Below are positions 27,585 through 36,489 of a stretch of DNA of 64,000 nucleotides, piece after piece. The notes below the pieces were generated by a model. The model ran no database searches, was not told the DNA's origin, and saw only the letters and a program-made list of their open reading frames with translations. The position numbers and the translations under genes were made by a program. The number at the start of each line of letters is the position of its first letter. Position 1 is the first letter of the stretch. The stretch is from contig NZ_JAHBGD010000002.1 of the NCBI RefSeq assembly GCF_018390605.1, positions 124,001 to 188,000 on the forward strand, given 5' to 3'. This DNA comes from Ancylobacter defluvii (lineage in GTDB: Bacteria > Pseudomonadota > Alphaproteobacteria > Rhizobiales > Xanthobacteraceae).

Positions 27585-28007
27585 ATGGCCTACGATCCGA
27601 ACAACATCTTCGCGAAGATCCTGCGCGGCGAGATCCCGTCGCACCGGGTTTATGAAGACGACAAGGTGCTCGCCTTCCTCGACATCATGCCGCGGGCGAC
27701 CGGTCATACGCTGGTGGTCCCGAAGGCGCCGAGCCGCAACTTGCTGGACGTCGAGGCCGACGATCTCGCCGCGGTGATGGCGGCCGCCCAGCGCATCGCC
27801 CGGGCCCAGCTCGGCGTCTTCGAGGCGGAAGGCATCACCTTGACCCAGCACAATGAGCATGCCGGCGGGCAGGAAGTGTTCCACCTGCACGTTCATGTGA
27901 TTCCGCGCCGGCTCGGCGTCGAGCTTCGGCCGCCGCTGTCCTACAAGGAAGCGCCCGAGATCCTCGCCGAACAGGCGGCAAAGCTGAAGGCGGCGCTGCA
28001 GGGCTGA
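27585..28007 (+). CDS. HIT-family hydrolase (HinT-like)
   Basis: A 140-residue histidine-triad protein. The active-site motif is HLHVHVIP, and the N-terminus NIFAKILRGEIPSHRVYEDD is typical of HinT-like nucleoside phosphoramidases that act on AMP conjugates. A GGAGGGTGAG ribosome site precedes ATG 27585; the ATG at 27573 overlaps that site and is unlikely. It may share a transcript with the upstream acyltransferase, and it is convergent with azlD. Confidence 0.93.
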   Translation: MAYDPNNIFAKILRGEIPSHRVYEDDKVLAFLDIMPRATGHTLVVPKAPSRNLLDVEADDLAAVMAAAQRIARAQLGVFEAEGITLTQHNEHAGGQEVFHLHVHVIPRRLGVELRPPLSYKEAPEILAEQAAKLKAALQG

Positions 28008-28025
28008 GCCGTGCCCGCCTCGGCG

Positions 28026-28379
28026 TCAGTTCGCGACGCCGAGCCACCAGGCGCCGGCGATCAGCACCGCTTCGGCGGTCAGCACGCCGGCGAGCACCGA
28101 GCGCCGCACCAGCAGGAAGCCGGCGACGCCGGCGCCGACCGCACCGGCGCGCAGCAGGAACGGCAACGCAACCAGCGCGCCGCTCGGGGTGATGAGGAGA
28201 CGCGCGACGACGGCGGCGAGCAGCGCAGTCGCCACCGCTCGCACCCATTGCATCCAGGCGCTGTTCTCGTCGAGCCCGCGCCCCAGCAGCACACCGAGCA
28301 GCCGCCATATCTCGTTCGGCAGAAAGCCGACGACGATCACCACGAGAATTGCGGTCATCTCATTGGAGAACGGCGTCAT
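28026..28379 (-). CDS. azlD: AzlD-family branched-chain amino-acid exporter subunit
   Basis: A 117-residue protein with four hydrophobic helices (AILVVIVVGFLPNEIWRLLG is the first). It is the small subunit of an AzlCD/YgaZH-type exporter, which in the family exports branched-chain amino acids or analogues. Its ATG at 28379 overlaps the azlC stop (ATGA), so the two are translationally coupled. Confidence 0.88.
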   Translation of the reverse strand: MTPFSNEMTAILVVIVVGFLPNEIWRLLGVLLGRGLDENSAWMQWVRAVATALLAAVVARLLITPSGALVALPFLLRAGAVGAGVAGFLLVRRSVLAGVLTAEAVLIAGAWWLGVAN

Positions 28380-29134
28380 GCCCGGTCGGCCTTCCAAATC
28401 CGGGCGATGAAGAAAGCCAGCGTTCCGCCGCCGACCCCGCTCCAGAACAGGTCGAGGCCACCCGGCGTATTGGCGACCAGCGGCGAGAGCGCCGCGCCGA
28501 ACCCGATGGCGAGCCAGTCCACCCGCTCGCGCGCATTGCGCACCAGAAGAATGGTGAAGGAGATCGGGGTGAGCAGCAGCAGAGCGACAGCCAGCGGACC
28601 CGGCAGCAAGCTGGTGAGATAGAAGCCGGCGCCTGTGGCGATCATGCTAACCGACGCCAGCCCCGCACCCAGCCCAATGGCATAGGATGGACGTCCCTCC
28701 ACCGCCACCTTGGGCAGTAGCCGGAAACCTTCCACCCACATGGTGACGGCGACGAAATGCGCCGCGATCAGTTCCAGCCACAAATTCGGACGCCTGCCGC
28801 GCATCAGCGGCATCAGCGCCACCACCATTGGCATCAACCGTACGCCGGAGAGGCAGACCGCGACCGCCAGCGCCGGTAGCGCCGCGCCCGAAGCGATGCC
28901 GCCAACCAGGATCACCTGAGCCGGCAGCGCCCATATCAGCAACGTCGACAGCAACCCGGCGCCGATCGGGAAACCGACATCGTGCAGCAGGCCGCCGAAG
29001 CCGACAAAGGTCGCCATCAGCACGACGCCGGGCACCGAGAAGGCCCCGGCGACACCTCGCAGGAAGTAGCTGGCACGAAAGGTGGGGCCGGCCTCGGTGG
29101 CGGCTGGATCTGATGGCTGCATCGGCGCACTCAT
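28376..29134 (-). CDS. azlC: AzlC-family branched-chain amino-acid exporter subunit
   Basis: The 252-residue large subunit of the exporter, with several membrane helices. The recognisable AzlC core is FVGFGGLLHDVGFPIGAGLL, LIWALPAQVILVGGIASG and CLSGVRLMPMVVALMPLMRG. The substrate is inferred from family only. No Lrp-type regulator is adjacent. The ribosome site is weak. Confidence 0.92.
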   Translation of the reverse strand: MSAPMQPSDPAATEAGPTFRASYFLRGVAGAFSVPGVVLMATFVGFGGLLHDVGFPIGAGLLSTLLIWALPAQVILVGGIASGAALPALAVAVCLSGVRLMPMVVALMPLMRGRRPNLWLELIAAHFVAVTMWVEGFRLLPKVAVEGRPSYAIGLGAGLASVSMIATGAGFYLTSLLPGPLAVALLLLTPISFTILLVRNARERVDWLAIGFGAALSPLVANTPGGLDLFWSGVGGGTLAFFIARIWKADRA

Positions 29135-29232
29135 GTCGGCCGTTGATTGACCGGTGCGCCGTCGCGGTCAAGCTCGACCTTCGGAAGATTCGCATCGATG
29201 CGGTGAAACCGGAGCCCCTAAAGCGCGACGGC

Positions 29233-29271
29233 AAAAGAAAACCCGCCCGCCGGGCATGTCCGGCGGGCGGG
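29233..29271 (-). terminator. Rho-independent terminator of clpA
   Basis: A 12-bp perfect GC stem (29242-29253 with 29260-29271, loop GCATGT) is followed on the minus strand by TTTTCTTTT (29233-29241). It lies about 20 bp past the clpA stop and is the clearest intrinsic terminator in the window. Confidence 0.88.
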
Positions 29272-29292
29272 CTGTGATTGCGACGAGAAGGC

Positions 29293-31740
29293 TTAGGCCT
29301 TGACCAGCGGCACCTTCGGCACGCGCGAGCCACCGGATGGACGGCCGCGGCTGCCGCCTTCACCCGGCCCCGCCTTCTTGGCCTTGGGGGCGGCGGGCTT
29401 GCGGCGTGGAGCCCGCTTGGCCTTGGGCGGTTCGATCTTCTCCGGCTTCGGGGTGACCGGGCCTTCCGGGAACTCAAAGCCGAGCGTGCTCTCGCCGGCC
29501 TCGTCCGTGACAACGATGACGCGGACATGGCCGCCATTCTTCAGCTTGCCGAACAGCACCTCGTCGGCCAGCGGCTTCTTGATGTGCTCCTGGATCACCC
29601 GGCCCATCGGGCGGGCTCCCATCTGCTGGTCATAGCCGCGTTCCACCAGCCAGGCCGTTGCATCGTCCGACAGCTCGATGGTGACGTTGCGGTCGGCGAG
29701 CTGCGCTTCCAGCTGCAGCACGAACTTCTCCACCACCAGGCCGATAACGTCGCTGGCGAGGTGAGCGAAGCCGATGATGGCGTCAAGCCGGTTGCGGAAT
29801 TCCGGCGCGAACAGCCGGTTGATCGCCTCGACGTCGTCGCCTTCCCGCTTGGAGCGGGTGAAGCCGAAGGCCGACTTCGACAGATCCGCAGCGCCCGCAT
29901 TGGTCGTCATGATCAATATGACGTTGCGGAAGCTCACCTGCTTGCCATTGTGGTCGGTCAGCTGGCCGTGATCCATCACCTGCAACAGGATGTTGAACAG
30001 GTCGGGATGCGCCTTCTCGATCTCGTCGAGCAGCAGCACGCAATGCGGATGCTGGTCGACGCCATCGGTAAGCAGCCCGCCCTGGTCGAAGCCGACATAG
30101 CCGGGAGGCGCGCCGATCAGCCGCGAGACGGTGTGACGTTCCATATATTCCGACATGTCGAAGCGCAGCAGCTCGACACCGAGCGAGGAGGCAAGCTGCT
30201 TGGCCACTTCGGTCTTGCCGACGCCGGTTGGGCCGGAGAACAGGTAGGAGCCGATCGGCTTCTCCGGTTCACGCAGACCGGCACGGGCCAGCTTGATCGC
30301 CGAGGACAGCGCCTCGATAGCCTTGTCCTGACCGTAGACGACCCGCTTGAGCGTCGTCTCCAGCGTGGCGAGCACCTCGGCATCGTCCTTGGAGACCGTC
30401 TTGGGCGGGATGCGGGCGATGGTGGCGACGGTCGCCTCGATCTCCTTCACGCCGATGGTCTTCTTGCGCTTGGCCTCCGGCAGCAGCATCTGCGCGGCGC
30501 CCGACTCGTCGATAATGTCGATCGCCTTGTCGGGCAGCTTGCGGTCGTGGATGTAACGGGCGGAGAGTTCCACCGCCGCCTTGATGGCGTCGTTGGTGTA
30601 GCGCAGCCGGTGATAATCCTCGAAATAGGGCTTCAGGCCCTTGAGGATCTCGATCGCGTCCGGGACGGTCGGCTCGGCGACATCGATCTTCTGGAAGCGA
30701 CGCACCAAGGCGCGGTCCTTTTCGAAGTACTGGCGATACTCCTTATAGGTGGTAGAGCCGATGCAGCGCAGCGAGCCGGAGGCAAGGGCCGGCTTGAGCA
30801 GATTCGAGGCATCCATCGCGCCGCCCGACGTGGCCCCGGCACCGATTACGGTGTGGATCTCGTCGATGAACATGATGGCGTTGGGATAGGCCTCGATCTC
30901 CTTGACGACCTGCTTGAGGCGCTCCTCGAAATCGCCGCGGTAGCGGGTGCCGGCGAGCAAAGAGCCCATGTCGAGCGAGAAGACCGTGGCGGTGGCCAGT
31001 ACCTCGGGCACATCGCCGTCGACGATGCGACGGGCCAGCCCCTCGGCGATGGCGGTCTTGCCAACGCCGGGGTCACCAACGAAAAGCGGGTTGTTCTTGG
31101 ACCGGCGGCAGAGCACCTGGATGGTCCGCTGAATCTCGCTGTCGCGGCCGATGAGCGGGTCGATCTTGCCATCACGTGCCTTCTTGTTGAGGTTCACGCA
31201 GTAGGCGTCGAGCGCATCGGCCTTCTTCTTGGTCTCTTCCCCGGTCTTCGTCTCGGTCTCCTCTTCGGCACCGCGCACCGGCCGGCTTTCCGACATGCCC
31301 GCGCGCTTGGCAATGCCGTGGCTGATGTAGTTCACCGCGTCGTAACGGGTCATGTCCTGTTCTTGCAGGAAATAGGCCGCATGGCTCTCGCGCTCGGCAA
31401 AAACCGCGACGAGAACATTGGCGCCGGTCACTTCCTCGCGCCCGGACGACTGGACATGGATCACCGCGCGCTGGATCACGCGCTGGAAGCCGGCCGTCGG
31501 CTTGGAATCCTCGCCACCGTCCTGCACCAGGTTGTCGAGCTCGGTATCGATATACTCGACAAGGTTGCGGCGAAGCTTTTCAAGATCGACGTTACAGGCC
31601 CGCATCACCGCCGCGGCATCCTGGTCGTCCACGAGGGACAGCAGCAGGTGCTCGAGGGTCGCGTACTCGTGGTGACGTTCGTTGGCGAGCGCCAGGGCTC
31701 GGTGAAGCGATTGCTCGAGGCTGCGGGAGAAGGTCGGCAT
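29293..31740 (-). CDS. clpA: ATP-dependent Clp protease ATP-binding subunit ClpA
   Basis: An 815-residue AAA+ unfoldase that feeds substrates to ClpP. It has the double Clp-N repeat ([20 protein letters not shown]), a first ATPase module with [15 protein letters not shown], and a second with [15 protein letters not shown]. It lies 31 bp after clpS, its adaptor, on the same strand. The C-terminal tail of about 55 residues is rich in Lys, Pro and Ala and makes the protein longer than E. coli ClpA (758 aa). An intrinsic terminator closes the unit. Confidence 0.97.
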   Translation of the reverse strand: MPTFSRSLEQSLHRALALANERHHEYATLEHLLLSLVDDQDAAAVMRACNVDLEKLRRNLVEYIDTELDNLVQDGGEDSKPTAGFQRVIQRAVIHVQSSGREEVTGANVLVAVFAERESHAAYFLQEQDMTRYDAVNYISHGIAKRAGMSESRPVRGAEEETETKTGEETKKKADALDAYCVNLNKKARDGKIDPLIGRDSEIQRTIQVLCRRSKNNPLFVGDPGVGKTAIAEGLARRIVDGDVPEVLATATVFSLDMGSLLAGTRYRGDFEERLKQVVKEIEAYPNAIMFIDEIHTVIGAGATSGGAMDASNLLKPALASGSLRCIGSTTYKEYRQYFEKDRALVRRFQKIDVAEPTVPDAIEILKGLKPYFEDYHRLRYTNDAIKAAVELSARYIHDRKLPDKAIDIIDESGAAQMLLPEAKRKKTIGVKEIEATVATIARIPPKTVSKDDAEVLATLETTLKRVVYGQDKAIEALSSAIKLARAGLREPEKPIGSYLFSGPTGVGKTEVAKQLASSLGVELLRFDMSEYMERHTVSRLIGAPPGYVGFDQGGLLTDGVDQHPHCVLLLDEIEKAHPDLFNILLQVMDHGQLTDHNGKQVSFRNVILIMTTNAGAADLSKSAFGFTRSKREGDDVEAINRLFAPEFRNRLDAIIGFAHLASDVIGLVVEKFVLQLEAQLADRNVTIELSDDATAWLVERGYDQQMGARPMGRVIQEHIKKPLADEVLFGKLKNGGHVRVIVVTDEAGESTLGFEFPEGPVTPKPEKIEPPKAKRAPRRKPAAPKAKKAGPGEGGSRGRPSGGSRVPKVPLVKA

Positions 31741-31771
31741 GGGTACCTCTTCGTTTAGCCGCTGCAGAGCG

Positions 31772-32143
31772 TCACTTCTTCTCCATGACGCACTGCAAAG
31801 GATGCTGGTGCTTTCGTGCGAAGTCCATCACCTGCGTGACCTTTGTTTCGGCCACCTCATAGGTGAAGACGCCGCACTCCCCCACGCCGTGCTGATGCAC
31901 ATGCAGCATGACGTGGGTGGCCTCCTCCCGGTTCTTGTTGAAGAACTGCTCCAGCACGTGCACGACGAACTCCATTGGCGTGTAGTCGTCGTTCAGGAGC
32001 AGCACCCGATACAGACTTGGCCGCTTCACCTGCGGCTTGGTGCGCGTGATCACCGCTGTCCCGGGCATGCCATCGCCGCGGCGGCGACGCTCATCGTCGC
32101 CCATCATGGTATCGACAAATCGGGAAGGCGTGGTCACTGACAT
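31772..32143 (-). CDS. clpS: ClpA adaptor ClpS
   Basis: A 123-residue adaptor that delivers N-degron proteins to ClpAP. The core is typical: [20 protein letters not shown], then a histidine-rich helix with [14 protein letters not shown] and the C-terminal [13 protein letters not shown] 32143 follows GAGGTGA by 8 nt. The N-terminal tail before KRPSLY is about 40 residues, longer than in E. coli. It forms a two-gene unit with clpA. Confidence 0.95.
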   Translation of the reverse strand: MSVTTPSRFVDTMMGDDERRRRGDGMPGTAVITRTKPQVKRPSLYRVLLLNDDYTPMEFVVHVLEQFFNKNREEATHVMLHVHQHGVGECGVFTYEVAETKVTQVMDFARKHQHPLQCVMEKK

Positions 32144-32186
32144 GAAAGGCTCACCTCGCGCGGCTAAGCTGGCCGGGCTGCACGAT

Positions 32187-32192
32187 ATAATA
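32187..32192 (-). promoter_or_regulatory. Candidate -10 element for clpSA
   Basis: On the minus strand the sequence reads CTATTATAT, close to the CTATAT-type -10 seen in rhizobial promoters, about 45 bp upstream of the clpS ATG. The -35 region is poor (TGGCGG-like), so this is tentative. Confidence 0.35.
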
Positions 32193-32227
32193 GGTATGCC
32201 CGGCTCACTCCGCCAGAGTAGCGAGAG

Positions 32228-32261
32228 CGCGCGCCGGTCGCAATGAGTTGACCGGCGCGCG
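32228..32261. repeat. 12-bp perfect inverted repeat between phasin terminator and clpS
   Basis: CGCGCGCCGGTC (32228-32239) pairs with GACCGGCGCGCG (32250-32261) across a 10-nt loop, giving a very stable hairpin on either strand. There is no U-tract. It may be a back-up terminator for phasin or an operator for clpSA. Confidence 0.5.
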
Positions 32262-32314
32262 GCACCGCTCGGCACCGTGCGAAGCGGGAAAAACCCTGAA
32301 AAGCAAAGACACCA

Positions 32315-32345
32315 AATAAAAAAGGCCCGGCTTTCACCGGGCCTT
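32315..32345 (-). terminator. Rho-independent terminator of the phasin gene
   Basis: AAGGCCCGG (32322-32330) pairs with CCGGGCCTT (32337-32345) over a 6-nt loop. On the minus strand the stem is followed by a T6 run. It lies about 70 bp downstream of the phasin stop. Confidence 0.85.
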
Positions 32346-32416
32346 TCGGGCGCATGAGACAAATCTACGCGGCCCACCATCGAGCGGACCGAACAGCGAC
32401 GGTTATCGGCCAGGCG

Positions 32417-32755
32417 TCACTTGCCGATCGGCAGCTTGCCGAGAATGCCTTCGTAGGGCTTGTAGGATTCCTTGGCGAGATCGGCATAGAGCTCGCCGAT
32501 CTTGGTCGCCTGGGCAACGAAGCTCTCATAGGAATTCTTGAAATAGTCGGACTGGATCTCGACCGCCTTGTCGAGGGTCTTGGCGCCGAACAGCTTCTCG
32601 GCCGCTGCGGTGCCTTCCTCAAAGGACTTCTTCGAGTAGTCGGCCACTTCCACGGCGATGGCCTGCACACCCTTCGACACGGTGCCGAAGCTCTTCATGG
32701 CCAGGTCGAGATTATCTTTGCCCAGCTTCTGAATTTCGTCGATGTTCTGAATCAT
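32417..32755 (-). CDS. Phasin family protein
   Basis: A 112-residue amphipathic helical protein of the phasin family (PF09361), which coats polyhydroxyalkanoate granules. The typical features are QNIDEIQKLGKDNLDLAMKS and the repeated aromatic-acidic helices (ADYSKKSFEEGTAAAEKLFG, IQSDYFKNSYESFVAQATK). ATG 32755 follows GAGGAA by 8 nt. The gene is monocistronic between a promoter carrying two palindromes and a strong terminator, fitting a highly expressed, separately regulated granule protein. No PHA synthase gene is in the window. Confidence 0.9.
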   Translation of the reverse strand: MIQNIDEIQKLGKDNLDLAMKSFGTVSKGVQAIAVEVADYSKKSFEEGTAAAEKLFGAKTLDKAVEIQSDYFKNSYESFVAQATKIGELYADLAKESYKPYEGILGKLPIGK

Positions 32756-33092
32756 CGGGTCGTTCCTCACTTTTCTCATGCGCCAACGTTGACCGCGCGC
32801 CGCCAGCATGAACGTCGCTGACATCAGAAATAATGCGCCGCAGCATCAACGTCAATAATTTTTGTGCGACGCAACAAGACAGCATGACTGACCCAGTTTT
32901 GCCAAGCGCCTGCAATTGCCTCGCTTACGCCGGGATTTACGAGTTCGTAACCGCGCTCTCTTTATCATTGCGGGAGTGATCGTCCGGCAACGGTCAGCTC
33001 GGTACGGGTCGCCTCAGGGCGCCGCATCAGCGCCTGCCGGCCTCATGCGAGTGACCGGCGCGGGCCGGCAAATTGAGTGACGGGACGGGTTC
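32756..33092. promoter_or_regulatory. Divergent promoter region with two TGCG-N-CGCA palindromes
   Basis: No gene lies in these 337 bp between phasin and the carboxypeptidase. On the phasin strand TTGACG (32850-32855) and TATTTC (32827-32832) form a -35/-10 pair with a 17-bp spacer. The palindrome TGCG-C-CGCA (32834-32842) sits inside that spacer. A second one, TGCG-A-CGCA (32865-32873), sits just upstream of the -35, and the centres are 31 bp apart. PhaR, the usual repressor of phasin genes, is the natural candidate binder (inference). An 8-bp palindrome GCAATTGC is at 32912-32919. Confidence 0.55.
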
Positions 33093-34838
33093 ATGCGGCT
33101 TCCGGGAACTGTGGGCACGCAACTTCTGCGCGCTGGGGTGGCCATTCTGGTGCTATCGATCGCGGGCACCGGCATTGCCGACGCCGCAGCCAGAAAAAAG
33201 AAGGTCAGCCGGAAGAAACCGGTTGCCGCCCAGGTGGTGGATACCCGATGGCATCGCGGTCATGCCGACATCGTGATCGACGCCAATACCGGTCGCGTCC
33301 TGCACGAGGACAATGCCGACGCGCTGCGTCATCCTGCATCGCTGACCAAGGTGATGACGCTCTATCTGCTTTTCGAGCAGCTTGACGCCAAGCGGCTCCG
33401 ACTCGATTCCCGCCTCCCCGTCTCCGCCTATGCCTCGCGGCAGTCGCCCACCAAGCTGGGGTTGAGAGCCGGCTCGACCATTTCGGTCGAGGATGCGCTC
33501 CAAGGCCTGATCACCCGTTCGGCCAACGACGCGGCCGTGGTGATCGCCGAGGCGATCGCCGGCGATTCCGATACGTTCGCGGCGCTCATGACCCGTCGGG
33601 CCCGCCAGCTCGGCATGTCCCGCACAACCTTCAAGAACCCGAACGGTCTGCCCAACCCGCAGCAGGTCACCACCGCACGCGACCTGGCCATCCTCGGGCG
33701 CGCGATCCAGGAGCGGTTCCCACGCTATTACGCGTATTTCTCGATCCGTTCGTTCAATTACCAGGGCGTCGCGATCCGCAACCACAACCGCATGTTCGGG
33801 CGCCTCGAAGGCGTGGACGGCATCAAGACCGGCTACACCAACGCCTCCGGCTTCAACCTGCTGACCAGCGTCAAGAACGATGGCCGCTACGTAATCGGCG
33901 TAGTGCTCGGCGGAACCAGCGGCGCCTCGCGCGACAATCGCATGGCGCAGCTGATCTCCGGGACCTTCGATCGCGCCTATGCCGGCCGTCAGATGGTGGC
34001 GCGCATGTCCTCGCCTCCCGCGGGCGGCGGCGCTATCGAGGAAGTGGCGGTCGCGCAGGCGGCGCCGATCCCCACCCCGATGGCAGCGCCGGCGCCCGCG
34101 GTTATCCCGATCCCCTCGGGGCGGCCGAATCTCGCCATGGCCTCGGTGGTCGATGCCCCCGCGCCGGACGAGGTCGACGAGGACACCGCCGAGCGGGCCA
34201 GCGAAGCCGATCCCGTCACCACCGGCGCCCTGCCGCCCCAGCGCATCGCCATGGTCTCCCAGGCCATGCCGGAGCCGGCCCCGGCCCGCACGGCGCCCCT
34301 GCCGCCACCGGCCCCCTCGGTCGGTTCGGTCGAGCCCATCGTCCCCACCGCTGTGAAGACTGTGGCGGTCGCCAAGCCGTCCGCCCCCGTGGCTGGGTTC
34401 TCGAACCAGCCCGGCATCCTCGGCACGCTGGCCTTCACCCAGTCCGCCCCTTCCGGCCGCGCCCTGCCGCCGCAGATCGCCCAGGCGCCCAAGCCGACGC
34501 CGACCGCCAAGCCGGTGCGTCTCGCCAGCGCCGATCCGGCGGAAATCCCGCGTCAGATCGCCGAGACCACCTCGCGCGCCACGGCGGCCCCGCGTTCGGG
34601 CTGGGCCATCCAGATCGGCGCTTTCGGCAGCGAGGCCGATGCCCGTGCCCAGCTCGCCAAGGCCAAGGCCAAGGCCGGCTCCGCCCTTGCCAAGGTCGAC
34701 CCCTATACCGAGCAGGCGACCAAGGGTTCGAGCACCATCGTACGGGCCCGCTTCGCCGGCTTCGACGAGCAGTCCGCGGCCCAGAAGGCGTGCAAGGCGC
34801 TGAAGGGCCAGTTCGGCTGCATGATCTTCCGCAACTGA
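33093..34838 (+). CDS. D-alanyl-D-alanine carboxypeptidase with C-terminal SPOR domain
   Basis: A 581-residue exported penicillin-binding protein of the PBP5/DacF (peptidase S11) family that trims D-Ala from peptidoglycan stem peptides. A signal peptide (LLRAGVAILVLSIAGTGIADA) is followed by the S-x-x-K motif SLTK (Ser83-Lys86), SAN, and KTG in DGIKTGYTN. After about residue 290 comes a long Pro/Ala-rich linker. A SPOR domain follows (SGWAIQIGAFGSEADARAQL to the end), which binds denuded glycan and targets the septum. The ATG follows GGGACGGG. Confidence 0.94.
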   Translation: MRLPGTVGTQLLRAGVAILVLSIAGTGIADAAARKKKVSRKKPVAAQVVDTRWHRGHADIVIDANTGRVLHEDNADALRHPASLTKVMTLYLLFEQLDAKRLRLDSRLPVSAYASRQSPTKLGLRAGSTISVEDALQGLITRSANDAAVVIAEAIAGDSDTFAALMTRRARQLGMSRTTFKNPNGLPNPQQVTTARDLAILGRAIQERFPRYYAYFSIRSFNYQGVAIRNHNRMFGRLEGVDGIKTGYTNASGFNLLTSVKNDGRYVIGVVLGGTSGASRDNRMAQLISGTFDRAYAGRQMVARMSSPPAGGGAIEEVAVAQAAPIPTPMAAPAPAVIPIPSGRPNLAMASVVDAPAPDEVDEDTAERASEADPVTTGALPPQRIAMVSQAMPEPAPARTAPLPPPAPSVGSVEPIVPTAVKTVAVAKPSAPVAGFSNQPGILGTLAFTQSAPSGRALPPQIAQAPKPTPTAKPVRLASADPAEIPRQIAETTSRATAAPRSGWAIQIGAFGSEADARAQLAKAKAKAGSALAKVDPYTEQATKGSSTIVRARFAGFDEQSAAQKACKALKGQFGCMIFRN

Positions 34839-34853
34839 TTGGAAACGGGGCGT

Positions 34854-35558
34854 TCAATGGCTGCGGAGCAGGATGTCCTTAGCCTCGTTCACCCGGGCGG
34901 CGAGATAGTTCGACCCGCCCTGGTCGGGATGGAGTTTCTTCATAAGAGTGCGGTGAGCTTTTCGGATCTCGTCCGTCCCCGCCCCCGGCTGAAGCCCCAG
35001 CACTTCGTAGGCCTGCTGTTCCGTCATCGCACCGCTCTGCGGCGGCGCAGCGCTCCGCCGGCCCGCTTCGCCCTCAGCGTGTTCACGCCAACCGGGCGCC
35101 CGGCGGTCCAGATAAGCTTCGAGTAGCTGCCGGCTTTCCGCATCGAGCGTCAGTGCCAGCCGCGCCACCTCGCCCGTTGCCAGGGTGTCGAGTTCCCGTC
35201 CGGCCAGAGGGCCGGCGAGAACCCGGCCGGCGAGCTGCCCGCTGTCATGGTTCAACACCATTTCGAGACTGGCGGTCCGCACCGTCGAGGAGCGGCCGGC
35301 GCTGCGGCGCAGCCGCGACCAGGGCGACTTGCCGCTGGTACCAATGTTCCAGCCAAGCAGCGACAGGCCGAAGATGCCAAGTGGCAGCGCGGTCTCGATA
35401 TGCCCACGCGCGCCCAGAAAGCCGGCCAGCAATATTGCGATCCATCCGCCGACGCTGCGGGCGAGGCGGGCGAGACGCTGGGGATCGGTGCGCGCGAAGA
35501 ACTTAAGTCCGTAATAGAGCAGCGCGACGATGGCCGCACCGGCCAGAAGATTGATCAT
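34854..35558 (-). CDS. Membrane-anchored DnaJ-domain protein
   Basis: A 234-residue protein with two or three N-terminal hydrophobic helices (MINLLAGAAIVALLYYGLKF; GGWIAILLAGFLGARG) and a C-terminal J domain (YEVLGLQPGAGTDEIRKAH, with the HPD motif in KKLHPDQGG). The layout is like TIM14/Pam18-type membrane J proteins of alphaproteobacteria. It should stimulate DnaK at the inner membrane. Its ATG overlaps the stop of the VWA gene (ATGA). Confidence 0.9.
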   Translation of the reverse strand: MINLLAGAAIVALLYYGLKFFARTDPQRLARLARSVGGWIAILLAGFLGARGHIETALPLGIFGLSLLGWNIGTSGKSPWSRLRRSAGRSSTVRTASLEMVLNHDSGQLAGRVLAGPLAGRELDTLATGEVARLALTLDAESRQLLEAYLDRRAPGWREHAEGEAGRRSAAPPQSGAMTEQQAYEVLGLQPGAGTDEIRKAHRTLMKKLHPDQGGSNYLAARVNEAKDILLRSH

Positions 35559-36319
35559 CCCGCCCCCGATTTCGGCCCGGACATGGCCGCCAGCAACTGC
35601 TTGGCTCCCGGCGACGAGTTCGCCAGCGCGGTCAGCGCCTGCCGCCCGCCCGCCGCGTAGCGCGCCGCCGCGCGCAGCAGCGCGCTGAGCTGCTCCGCCG
35701 CGCCGGCGTCGAAACGGCACCAGGCACCGCCGGTCAATCGCGCGATTTCCCGGAAGCCGCGCTCGGCGACCGGATCGCGACCTTCCTGAAACAGGAACAC
35801 CGGCACGCCACGCAGGGCAAGCGGACCCGCCTTGGCGCAGAGGTCGTCCAGCGCCTCCTCCATCGCGTCGCCGACGAACACCACCGCACCGACCCTCGCC
35901 CGCTCGGCCTCCGAGCCGGCATGCGCCAGCACCCGGCCGATCTGCGTGCGGCCACCGCGGCAATCGATCTGCGCCATCAACGCGCCCAGCCGGCGGCCGT
36001 CGCCGACCCAGCCCGAGGCCCGGCACTCATGGATGCCGCGATAATAGACCAGTTGCATGTCGAGCCCGCCAATCGCCGCGACCTCCTCGAACATGCCGGC
36101 CTGCAGCGCGCAGGCGAGATCCCAGGTCGGCTGGCGGCTCATGGTGGCGTCGAGCGCGAAAATCAGCCGGCCGCGCACCTCTCCAGCCACCGACGTCGGC
36201 GCGCGCGCCGACACCTCGGCAAGGAAGGCCGCCACCTCCGAATCCGCCGAAACGGCGGGCGAGGATAGTTTCGGCCCGGTGACCGGCGGTTTCAGAGATG
36301 TGGGTCGGTCGGCAGCCAT
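35555..36319 (-). CDS. VWA-domain protein
   Basis: A 254-residue soluble protein with a von Willebrand A fold. The MIDAS-like motif is RLIFALDATMSRQPTW (D-x-T-x-S), a later strand is VVFVGDAMEEALDDL, and VPVFLFQEGRDPVAERGF follows. Its role is not known. It is translationally coupled to a membrane DnaJ-like gene, so the pair may work together in protein assembly (inference). It is divergent from panC. Confidence 0.86.
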   Translation of the reverse strand: MAADRPTSLKPPVTGPKLSSPAVSADSEVAAFLAEVSARAPTSVAGEVRGRLIFALDATMSRQPTWDLACALQAGMFEEVAAIGGLDMQLVYYRGIHECRASGWVGDGRRLGALMAQIDCRGGRTQIGRVLAHAGSEAERARVGAVVFVGDAMEEALDDLCAKAGPLALRGVPVFLFQEGRDPVAERGFREIARLTGGAWCRFDAGAAEQLSALLRAAARYAAGGRQALTALANSSPGAKQLLAAMSGPKSGAG

Positions 36320-36489
36320 GACATTCGATCGCGATTCGGCACCGATACTAGACCGGCCCCTGGGTTAAGTGGGAGACCGGCCTCCGGCGGGCAAGACACG
36401 GATGACAGGCAGTTGACCGCCCGGGAACCGCTGCTAGGTTCCCGCCCGCTTTTCGCATCGCCTTTCGCATCGCAGGGACGGGTTCCGCC

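Noticed and set aside
26793-28007. 404-codon ORF reading through into the HIT gene
   Set aside because: Only the last 140 codons are real (HIT); the upstream part is another frame of the acyltransferase gene.
29278-31758. 826-codon ORF opposite clpA
   Set aside because: Antisense shadow of ClpA, whose motifs are unambiguous on the minus strand.
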